From Thermoplasmata archaeon (GTDB lineage: Archaea; Thermoplasmatota; Thermoplasmata; Thermoplasmatales; Thermoplasmataceae), in the NCBI GenBank assembly GCA_021790415.1, contig JAJYDZ010000016.1:1-12108 (forward strand): 12,108 nucleotides of DNA. Reading direction: 5' to 3'. Below, one piece after another: positions 6,621 to 12,108 of the stretch. The notes beneath the pieces are model-generated. The model was not told the origin of the DNA and did no database searches. It saw nothing but the letters and a program-made list of their open reading frames with translations. Every line of letters begins with the position of its first letter. Within the stretch, counting starts at the first letter, position 1. Both the position numbers and the translations under genes were made by a program.

Positions 6621-6631
6621 ATTTATATAAA
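6621..6631 (+). promoter_or_regulatory. TATA box of the polytopic membrane-protein gene
   Basis: ATTTATATAAA predicts an RNA start near 6652 and a leader of about 60 bases. That leader carries a consensus AGGAGGT (6702-6708) ribosome-binding site. Confidence 0.55.
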
Positions 6632-6714
6632 ATAAATATACTAAGCCAGCTCAAGAATGCGAAAAACAGGTGCCAAAATAAAGTGGCGTGAAATACAAAT
6701 TAGGAGGTACCCGT

Positions 6715-8142
6715 TTGAGAATGGACAAACGTGTTTTTAAAGGTACTATCCCGATTTCTCTGACAGTTTTGGCGTTTGGCATTAATTTTTTCTTTAGAAA
6801 TGTTCTAATATCAACGTTATTAGTATCAATTTCAGTTGGCTTCTACATCTACAGTCTGGATATAACGAAAAATATTTCTCACTTTAATAACAAATTTTTG
6901 GACTTGCTGACTGCGATTTATATTTCACAGGCCTTTTTTATCTCCAATGTTCTCATCAAAATATTTTTACTACCTTTTTTCACAATATCTAATTCTAGTG
7001 GCCTATTTGCCCTTTTTGAGATTAGCAATTTATTACGAATTCTGATAATAAGCATAATAATCCTCATCTGCTCATATGCTTACTATCTCGTGTACCGTAA
7101 AGAAGTGGCTAAATTTTATTCAAAAGTTGGAAATGAGTTTCACACTTTAAGCGAAAGAAGTAATCATACGAACCTTCAGTCCCACGACGAATTCGTAAAC
7201 GCAGTGGGTTCATCAGTTTTTATTCTGGCCTTTGCAAATATGCCATTTATGTTGGCAGTTTTAGTTATTTTTCAAGTGATGAACATTTTATCCGTAATTA
7301 TGGTCTTTGAATATAATAGAAATTCGCTACTGACAATCGGTGGAAAATTTCTGTCTTTACTTAACAAAATAAATCCAGACGAAATATTGAAAACTATGTC
7401 TCGGGTTGTTGGCGGGAGGAAGAAAGGAGTTGGGTATCTATCATCTGCATCAATTATTTCCTTAATATTGGCCTTCTATTCAAACACATTCAATACGGGG
7501 AGTGCACCGCTTGGGGAATATCTGACTTATTCTATGATTTTCGTTGCAGTATTCTTGATCTTGTATTATGCATATCAATACAGTAACGGATCCAAGCGAT
7601 CAATATACCCCCTTTTATCTTCTTATATCCTCTTAACTATTACCTTAGTACTCTCTGCAGTGTATCCGCAAACATTTTTGTTGCAAGTAATAAAAATTTC
7701 TGGATCACTTACCTTTCCAACAGTAACAAAAGTGATCTCAATTATAAATCTTATATTCTATGAAATTTTTGGTGGCATTGAAATTTTATTCAGCTCAGTA
7801 GCCTTCATTACTGCGTCTCTCACAGAGAACGAAAAAACGCAGAGCGCCAAGCGGGTCTGGTACTGGAGTCTCCCTGTATTTATGTCATTTACCGTTATCA
7901 TCGGTTTTGTTCTCTATCCCAGCATCTCTGAGGTCGGGCTAACGGCTATCTCGTTACCGTATACTCTTACGATGTTTGCCCTTCTAGGCTTAATTGGATG
8001 GGGGCTGTTAAGCCTTGGAATGAATTGGTCATCGTCCACAAGTGAATCGAAAGAAAAAAAATACAGGAAAATGAATATTTTAAAAAGAAAAATCTCTTAT
8101 GCCAGAAACATGGGCCCTAAAAATGGGAAGAAAAGAACATAA
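6715..8142 (+). CDS. Polytopic integral membrane protein of unknown function
   Basis: 475 aa from TTG 6715, chosen because AGGAGGT (6702-6708) ends 6 bases before it. ATG 6721 is the alternative, and a GTG at 6688 lies upstream of the ribosome-binding site. There are about eleven or twelve hydrophobic segments, beginning at TIPISLTVLAFGINFFF and running to near residue 440. A central soluble loop (about 130-160, EVAKFYSKVGNEFHTLSERS) interrupts them, and the cytoplasmic tail is strongly basic (KEKKYRKMNILKRK...PKNGKKRT). No transporter signature or charged membrane residues that would name a family are seen. The gene is AT-rich, like the genes to its right, and lies on the same strand 225 bases before the next ORF. 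It may be part of the same accessory island as the ubiquitin-like cassette. Confidence 0.75.
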   Translation: MRMDKRVFKGTIPISLTVLAFGINFFFRNVLISTLLVSISVGFYIYSLDITKNISHFNNKFLDLLTAIYISQAFFISNVLIKIFLLPFFTISNSSGLFALFEISNLLRILIISIIILICSYAYYLVYRKEVAKFYSKVGNEFHTLSERSNHTNLQSHDEFVNAVGSSVFILAFANMPFMLAVLVIFQVMNILSVIMVFEYNRNSLLTIGGKFLSLLNKINPDEILKTMSRVVGGRKKGVGYLSSASIISLILAFYSNTFNTGSAPLGEYLTYSMIFVAVFLILYYAYQYSNGSKRSIYPLLSSYILLTITLVLSAVYPQTFLLQVIKISGSLTFPTVTKVISIINLIFYEIFGGIEILFSSVAFITASLTENEKTQSAKRVWYWSLPVFMSFTVIIGFVLYPSISEVGLTAISLPYTLTMFALLGLIGWGLLSLGMNWSSSTSESKEKKYRKMNILKRKISYARNMGPKNGKKRT

Positions 8143-8229
8143 AGGTGCTCGAAAGTTGATGAAAGCTGAGAGAACATTTGTAATTTCTGAAAATAAACCT
8201 ATATGCGAATAGGCAGAGTGTATGAGTGA

Positions 8230-8258
8230 AAAGGTCGCGAGACCTTGGTGGGTACCAA
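8230..8258 (+). repeat. Adjacent GNRA-tetraloop hairpin and second hairpin in an intergenic region
   Basis: AAGGTC (8231-8236), loop GCGA, GACCTT (8241-8246) is a perfect 6-bp stem closed by a GNRA tetraloop. It overlaps a second candidate, TTGGT (8245-8249)-GGGT-ACCAA (8254-8258). Both lie in the 225-base gap between the membrane protein and the 147-aa ORF, about 110 bases before the latter. They may be part of a leader or small RNA. Confidence 0.4.
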
Positions 8259-8367
8259 AATTATCCTGAGAAGCATGAAAAAGATGATGGAGAACACAAT
8301 CAACCGATACTGTAGATAGTATTCAGATCAGAGAAAATGACATATACCAACTAGCAATAAATGCAAG

Positions 8368-8811
8368 ATGCTTCCAGTTCTAGATGACGGTCATCCCGAT
8401 TTCTTTATCATCGTAGGATATCTTGTTTCACCAAAAAGAAGGACTAAATTAGATATAGAAACTCCGATTAAGAACCGGACTGAAACTGAAGCAAGGTATT
8501 TGCAGCTCTCGGGGGAAATTCTAAATCAGGGAACGAATTACATTGTTTTGCAACCAGGTGCTAATAAATGGAGCTCAGAACTCAGGATATACTTTATCAA
8601 GAATCAAAATATACCTATTGCACTTTCTAACCACGTAGTCCCAGCGAGATTCCAGAATGGGCTGTATAATGCGAGAGTAAATGATAATAATTTTATTTGG
8701 GACCTAATCCGTTATGGCTTTGAAGCTAGCGATAGACAGAACCCCCGTAGAATCCAATCACTAATTCCGCTTGCTAAGATACCGGATTATACCAAGGGCT
8801 ATAATTTATAG
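8368..8811 (+). CDS. Uncharacterised 147-aa protein, possibly missing its N-terminal part
   Basis: I do not recognise a family. It is soluble, with mixed alpha/beta character. Notable stretches are DDGHPDFFIIVGYLV near the N-terminus, SGEILNQGTNYIVLQPGANK, then IPIALSNHVVPARFQNG, and NFIWDLIRYGFEASDRQ near the C-terminus. There are no cysteines and no membrane segments. ATG 8368 lies about 25 bases after a weak TATA-like CATATAC (8341-8347), so leaderless expression is possible. However, the frame two positions over, just upstream, reads TDTVDSIQIRENDIYQLAIN and on to a stop at 8381-8383. This looks coding, so a frameshift may have split a longer gene. It lies about 200 bases upstream of the ubiquitin-like cassette on the same strand. 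Confidence 0.5.
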   Translation: MLPVLDDGHPDFFIIVGYLVSPKRRTKLDIETPIKNRTETEARYLQLSGEILNQGTNYIVLQPGANKWSSELRIYFIKNQNIPIALSNHVVPARFQNGLYNARVNDNNFIWDLIRYGFEASDRQNPRRIQSLIPLAKIPDYTKGYNL

Positions 8812-8865
8812 ACAATCTAGAAGATAACCATAGCCTCGTTGGCAAAGTTTCTCAATCATTTTGAA

Positions 8866-8911
8866 AAGACTAGGCTAATAAAAGGAGTCTTAACCTCTAT
8901 TTTTATTTCGG
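8866..8911 (+). terminator. Candidate terminator: 6-bp hairpin followed by T-rich tract
   Basis: AAGACT (8866-8871) pairs with AGTCTT (8886-8891). The T-rich CTCTATTTTTATTTCGG follows. It lies 55 bases after the 147-aa gene and would separate it from the next cassette. The same left arm also pairs with 8962-8971. Confidence 0.35.
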
Positions 8912-8971
8912 CAAGTTCTATTGTCGTATAGGAAATATTTATTTTCGTATTATTACGTATGGCCTAGTCTT
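8866..8971. repeat. 10-bp perfect inverted repeat flanking the region before the cassette promoter
   Basis: AAGACTAGGC (8866-8875) and GCCTAGTCTT (8962-8971) are exact complements, 86 bases apart. The right arm ends about 10 bases before the TATA box of the ubiquitin-like operon, so it could be half of an operator or a site for an upstream-binding regulator. Confidence 0.45.
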
Positions 8972-8979
8972 CAACAAGG

Positions 8980-8988
8980 ATTTATATA
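8980..8988 (+). promoter_or_regulatory. Promoter of the ubiquitin-like/TIR cassette, leaderless
   Basis: A strong TATA box (ATTTATATA) with a purine-rich AAGG before it is centred about 25 bases before the ATG at 9009. Transcription should therefore start at or within a base or two of the start codon. No ribosome-binding site precedes the ATG, consistent with this. Confidence 0.6.
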
Positions 8989-9008
8989 ATGGGGTCGATT
9001 TATTCAAT

Positions 9009-9260
9009 ATGCAAGAATTTGAAATCTTTGTAAATGAAAAATTATTCAAGACTATGTCCCCAAGCCTTACAGGAGATCAGATCAAAGCTCTGGCAAATGT
9101 GCCGTCCAACTATGAACTTTTTCTAATGCATGGCAATATGAGCGAGCCCATAGGACCTAGTCAAAGTATTGATATAAAAAATGGCGATCACTTCAGAGCA
9201 ATACCACCCGGGACATTTGGAGATAACAATGCTACCGCCTCAGCTAGAAAAGGAAATTGA
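9009..9260 (+). CDS. Ubiquitin-like modifier, single Multi_ubiq-type beta-grasp domain
   Basis: 83 aa. The order EFEIFVNEKLF (two strands), TGDQIKALANVPSNYELFLM (helix and strand), the acidic or neutral turn SEPIGPSQSIDIKNGDHF, then RAIPPGTFG matches the beta-grasp ubiquitin-like domains of the prokaryotic multi-ubiquitin family (Pfam Multi_ubiq), here as one copy rather than a tandem. The domain ends at Gly71. A 12-residue tail (DNNATASARKGN) follows, so a peptidase would have to trim it if Gly71 is the conjugating residue. The JAMM domain encoded two genes later is the obvious candidate. There are no lysines or cysteines of special note. The stop lies 32 bases into the E2 gene. It is the first gene of the operon, read from a leaderless promoter. 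Confidence 0.75.
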   Translation: MQEFEIFVNEKLFKTMSPSLTGDQIKALANVPSNYELFLMHGNMSEPIGPSQSIDIKNGDHFRAIPPGTFGDNNATASARKGN

Positions 9261-9615
9261 GTTGCTTAGGGAACGCTATACAGTAGACGTGACTGAGGAG
9301 GAATCAATAATTGATGTAGTGATACACAATTTCGAAACATCTGATTTATATAAAAATCCCAAAACAAATATTTTGCTTAGAATCCCGAGGGCATATCCTG
9401 ATGCAGGGTTAGACATGTTTTGGACTGACGAAGATCTAATTTTGAAAGATGGAGGCATTCCAAATGGTGCCAATGTAGTCGAACAATATTTAGGAAAGAA
9501 ATGGAGAAGGTTTTCGTGGCACCCGCAACCTGGAAACCCCAGCCGTTGGAATCCGAACGTTGATAATCTCATTTCTTATCTCCAATTTGTCAGTAAAAGA
9601 TTCTCTCAGAGGTGA
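9229..9615 (+). CDS. E2-fold protein, Prok-E2_E type, with no cysteine
   Basis: 128 aa from ATG 9229, which has GGAGA 6 bases upstream. The frame is also open to an ATG at 9181, deep inside the previous gene. Family-specific stretches are YPDAGLDMFWTDEDL in mid-protein, GKKWRRFSWHPQPGNP, SRWNPNVDNLISYLQFV at the C-terminus, and the polar N-terminal helix PPQLEKEIELLRERY. This set resembles Pfam Prok-E2_E, found beside Multi_ubiq and JAMM-E1 genes. No Cys occurs anywhere, so it cannot form a thioester with the modifier. Candidates for a non-thiol route are the Ser and His of FSWH, or it may only be a scaffold. It overlaps both neighbours, by 32 bases on the left and 4 bases (GTGA) on the right, implying coupled translation. 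Confidence 0.75.
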   Translation: MLPPQLEKEIELLRERYTVDVTEEESIIDVVIHNFETSDLYKNPKTNILLRIPRAYPDAGLDMFWTDEDLILKDGGIPNGANVVEQYLGKKWRRFSWHPQPGNPSRWNPNVDNLISYLQFVSKRFSQR

Positions 9616-10994
9616 AGTTTCTGTCTTCTCTAATCATCTCAAAGGACGATTTTGAATTACTTCGATCCCTTCTTCTGACCGAAGACAATATAGAAAACGC
9701 AGTTTTTGGAATTTGCGGATTCTCGAAATTGGAAAAAGAAACTCGTATTTTGGTTAGGAAGTTATTTCCCGTCCCGCTCAATGAATATAGAATAAGAAAC
9801 TATGACCAATTAGAGGTTTCTCCTAGTTTCATAAACAGAGTGATTGATGAAGCAGAGGGAAAGTTTGCAATCTTTGTAAGCCATAGCCATCCAAACTCAG
9901 AAAGCCCTAACTATTCTTTATCGGACGATGCAGGAGAGGCACGCCTGTTCAATGTTTTTTCTAGTCTCATACCACGTGTTCCTCACGTAAGCCTCCTTTT
10001 CGGAACCAAAGAAATAAGAGGTCGATACTGGGTCAATGGTAAATTCAGGCAGTTAAACCAAATCAAAGTGGTCGGCAGCGCTATAAAAAAAAATGAACTG
10101 CCAAACCTTAAAACTCAGAAGCGAAGAAAGTCAGTGAAAGCAATTTACGATCGTCAGGTCCTTGCTTTCGGTGATGAAGTTCAACAAGAAATTGGCAAAT
10201 TGAAAGTGGGTATCGTTGGGCTAGGTGGAACAGGGAGCCTAGTCGCAGAAGAGTTAGTACGTTTGGGCGTAAGAAACCTCATCTTGGTGGACTTCGATAG
10301 GTTTGAAGATAGTAACATCACCAGAATGTATGGAACGGGCAAATCGAATCTGGGCAGAAGAGAATTAAAGACAAGCATAGTAGCGCGCCACCTAAAGTCC
10401 ATAAGGAAGGGAATGACGGTTAAAGAGATAAGTAACTCTATTGTATCTGAAAACACACTTGTGAAGCTCGCCAATTCCGATGTTATTTTTTCTTGCACCG
10501 ATAATGACTGGAGTCGTTCAGTACTTAATCGACTAGCTTACCAATATATGATACCTGTCATTGACGCGGGAATTAGAATAAAAGTAAATGATTTCAAGAT
10601 CTCTGGTGTTGCGGGTCGTGTGTCTCTAATAGGACCAGGGCTGCCGTGTTTGTGGTGTTCCTACCACCTTGATTCTGATAGAATTCGGGTTGAATCAATG
10701 GAGCAAGGAGAAAGAAAGAAGCTTGAGAGAGAAGTATATATAGAAGGGCTCCCAGTAAGGTCTCCTGCTGTTATCTCTTTAAATTCGACTATCGCAAGCT
10801 TATCTGTCACGCTGCTTTTAAGTTTACTTTCAGATTTTTCCACGGTACCGAAAGAAGCACCCGAACAAATTTACGATGCCTTAGATGGCATTCTTTTCAA
10901 ATCAAGACCAGTAGCAAAACAGGATTGTTCAATCTGTGGGTCTCGTGGCCTCAAGGGTCTTGGAAGTTCACAGGTCATTTCAGCTTACAGGTGA
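9612..10994 (+). CDS. JAMM isopeptidase-E1 (ThiF-like) fusion protein
   Basis: 460 aa from GTG, whose GTGA overlaps the E2 stop. Residues 1-150 are a JAB/JAMM metalloprotease: Glu28 in NIENAVFGICG, HSHP (His91, His93) and SLSD (Ser102, Asp105) give the zinc ligands and catalytic Glu. The HXH-to-Asp gap is one residue longer than the HXHX(10)D norm. Residues about 176-445 are an adenylating E1 domain with GLGGTG (203-208), DFD (227-229), SNITR (Asn235, Arg238), Lys253 and TDND (Asp297). A structural zinc site is formed by CLWC (346-349) and CSIC (439-442). The usual E1 crossover cysteine is not seen: the region EVYIEGLPVRSPAVISLN has none, and outside the zinc ligands only Cys35 and Cys295 remain. 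It would activate the modifier and also process or remove it. Confidence 0.85.
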   Translation: MKFLSSLIISKDDFELLRSLLLTEDNIENAVFGICGFSKLEKETRILVRKLFPVPLNEYRIRNYDQLEVSPSFINRVIDEAEGKFAIFVSHSHPNSESPNYSLSDDAGEARLFNVFSSLIPRVPHVSLLFGTKEIRGRYWVNGKFRQLNQIKVVGSAIKKNELPNLKTQKRRKSVKAIYDRQVLAFGDEVQQEIGKLKVGIVGLGGTGSLVAEELVRLGVRNLILVDFDRFEDSNITRMYGTGKSNLGRRELKTSIVARHLKSIRKGMTVKEISNSIVSENTLVKLANSDVIFSCTDNDWSRSVLNRLAYQYMIPVIDAGIRIKVNDFKISGVAGRVSLIGPGLPCLWCSYHLDSDRIRVESMEQGERKKLEREVYIEGLPVRSPAVISLNSTIASLSVTLLLSLLSDFSTVPKEAPEQIYDALDGILFKSRPVAKQDCSICGSRGLKGLGSSQVISAYR

Positions 10995-11001
10995 TAGTGG
11001 C

Positions 11002-11916
11002 ATGAGTTGTCCATATCATATTATAAAAGGTATCTTTTTTGACAGGGATGATGCAAGTGATCCGTCGAATGGTCCAAGCTATTCCTACCTAGAAACTGGA
11101 ACAATGACACTAGAACTTGAAAATTCTCTTCCAGCTCCGATAGTGATTAAAAAGATCAACCTCTCCTTTGATGAAGGAAATTTTGAGGAAGTGGATTCAG
11201 GCAATATTGATCTTAAGGACTTTGACCGAAAGAGCTTCTATGAGACCTTACCCGAGAAAGGGATCGATAAATCCTGCCTTGTGAGGATAGAGCCGGGAAA
11301 AACTAGTCAACCGCTTAATGTTGATTTTAAGGTAAATATTTCGTTCAGGAAGGGATCCAATATTTGTAAAGTCAAGATCACCTATGCTATTATAGAAGAG
11401 GAAGGCCCGTCTCAGAACCAAAAGCGGGAATGTATTGATGAGGGGCGTAGATATAAATTTGTTCAGAATATTTCAATGAGAGATAAAACCTGCTTTTTAT
11501 CTCATAAGATTAAGGAAGATACAGTTTTGGCTCTGCGTATTAAGGAAGTTCTCGAGAGAATTGGAATCAAGTCTTATTTAGCCGAAGAGAAGTTACCTCC
11601 CGGACGTGACGATCTCTGGGATGACCTTTTGGAAGGAATTGAAAAATGTGATGCCATGATTACGATATGGACCGGAAACGTTGAAAAAAACCGTAAGTCT
11701 AAAATGAATATTGGACGGGAAGTCCTTCACGCCTTTGGTAAAGATAAAGTGGTTTATCCTTTCCTAGCTCGTGGTATCCAGTCTAAAAGATTCGATAAAC
11801 TCTTCCCACAAAACCGATACCAACACAGAAAATTTGATCCAAAGATGCCTTTCGAAGATATTTGCCAGCTTGTTAGTTCTATTCAGAAGGACATTGAAGA
11901 TGGCAATATAAAATAG
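11002..11916 (+). CDS. TIR-domain effector with N-terminal beta-rich domain
   Basis: 304 aa from ATG 11002, 7 bases after the JAMM-E1 stop. The longer reading from 10936 would lie inside the previous gene and is not supported. Residues about 30-130 are beta-strand-rich with an arrestin- or Ig-like feel (TMTLELENSLPAPIVIKKIN, RIEPGKTSQPLNVDFKVNIS). Residues about 162-290 read as a TIR fold: TCFLSH, LRIKEVLERIGIKSYLAEEK, the PPG loop, EKCDAMITIWTGN, then NIGREVLHAFGKDKVVYPFL. Glu240 in GREVL sits where TIR NADases place their catalytic Glu, and S-K/M-N precedes it. The N-terminal part probably senses or binds the conjugate or a partner. As the last gene of a conjugation operon it is the likely toxic effector, hydrolysing NAD+ or making a cyclic nucleotide. 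Which of these is not decidable here. Confidence 0.7.
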   Translation: MSCPYHIIKGIFFDRDDASDPSNGPSYSYLETGTMTLELENSLPAPIVIKKINLSFDEGNFEEVDSGNIDLKDFDRKSFYETLPEKGIDKSCLVRIEPGKTSQPLNVDFKVNISFRKGSNICKVKITYAIIEEEGPSQNQKRECIDEGRRYKFVQNISMRDKTCFLSHKIKEDTVLALRIKEVLERIGIKSYLAEEKLPPGRDDLWDDLLEGIEKCDAMITIWTGNVEKNRKSKMNIGREVLHAFGKDKVVYPFLARGIQSKRFDKLFPQNRYQHRKFDPKMPFEDICQLVSSIQKDIEDGNIK

Positions 11917-12039
11917 TAAAATTCTTGCAAAACGAGCCCACCCTGTACCAATTAGCCTATATATTATTTGTTATAATCGCTACAAATTTCTATCAAGTAA
12001 CTACTAACTCATCTCAGATTAATTACCATTAAACTTCGT
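11917..12039. other. Downstream spacer with possible promoter of a gene beyond the window
   Basis: AT-rich spacer. CCTATATATT (about 11959-11968) resembles a TATA box directed rightwards, but no ORF follows before the window ends. Confidence 0.25.
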
Positions 12040-12090
12040 TTTGTCGTTTTATTTTCAATTCTGTCGTTTTATTCCTTATTTAACGACAAA
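12040..12090. repeat. Direct and inverted TGTCGTT repeats
   Basis: TGTCGTTTTATT occurs twice (12042-12053 and 12062-12073), offset by exactly 20 bases. TTTGTCGTT (12040-12048) is the exact complement of AACGACAAA (12082-12090). The T-runs on the plus strand could also end the cassette transcript. Alternatives are an operator or the end of an insertion sequence that continues past the window. Confidence 0.45.
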
Positions 12091-12108
12091 GCCCCCTGCT
12101 ACTCAGAA

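Noticed and set aside
9276..9572. 98-codon minus-strand frame opposite the E2 gene
   Set aside because: Its reading is antisense to a well-supported family protein and has no promoter on that strand.
10936..11001. N-terminal extension of the TIR protein from 10936
   Set aside because: The 22 extra codons lie inside the 3' end of the JAMM-E1 gene, where its CSIC zinc motif is encoded. ATG 11002 follows that gene's stop by 7 bases and fits operon spacing.
8980..11916. Calling the cassette a CBASS system
   Set aside because: No cyclic-oligonucleotide synthase is present, and the E1 and E2 are separate proteins rather than the Cap2-type fusion. The family set is the Multi_ubiq/Prok-E2_E/JAMM-E1 type.
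12040..12090. CRISPR array
   Set aside because: Only two 12-base direct copies with an 8-base gap; repeats and spacers are far too short for CRISPR and no cas gene is present.

Overview
The window looks like archaeal chromosome, most likely Thermoplasmata. TATA boxes lie about 25-40 bases upstream of starts, several genes look leaderless or start at GTG/TTG, and there is a run of single-pass or secreted proteins rich in N-X-S/T sequons. The order assignment is an inference. That the DNA is archaeal is well supported by promoter architecture.

Left edge (1-457): the 3' end of a group II intron (domains V and VI clearly readable, branch-point A at 228, 3' splice site at about 234). It has lost almost its whole reverse-transcriptase ORF and sits inside a decayed IS110-family transposase gene. 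Next, on the minus strand, comes a divergent FtsZ/tubulin-fold protein (466-1437) that lacks the tubulin GTP-binding signature and the catalytic T7 acidic pair.

Cell-surface block (1747-5920, all minus strand): four exported or membrane-anchored proteins of unknown function. Two of them (1747-2397 and 4004-4666) are clear paralogues. Between them lies about 550 bases with no supported gene, holding a degenerate 13-bp tandem repeat and small inverted repeats. A short ORF overlaps a stop codon by TGATG. A small metal-binding cupin (6108-6473, minus) ends this half.

Right half (6715-11916, all plus strand): a polytopic membrane protein, an unrecognised 147-aa protein, then a tight four-gene cassette with its own leaderless promoter. 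The cassette encodes a ubiquitin-like protein (Multi_ubiq-like, single domain), an E2-fold protein of the Prok-E2_E type with no cysteine, a JAMM-peptidase/E1 (ThiF-like) fusion, and a beta-rich protein with a C-terminal TIR domain. The first three are joined by overlaps and the fourth begins 7 bases after the third. They would form a ubiquitin-like conjugation/deconjugation module coupled to a TIR effector, probably antiviral. This is the most interesting content of the window. Direct and inverted TGTCGTT repeats lie at the right edge.
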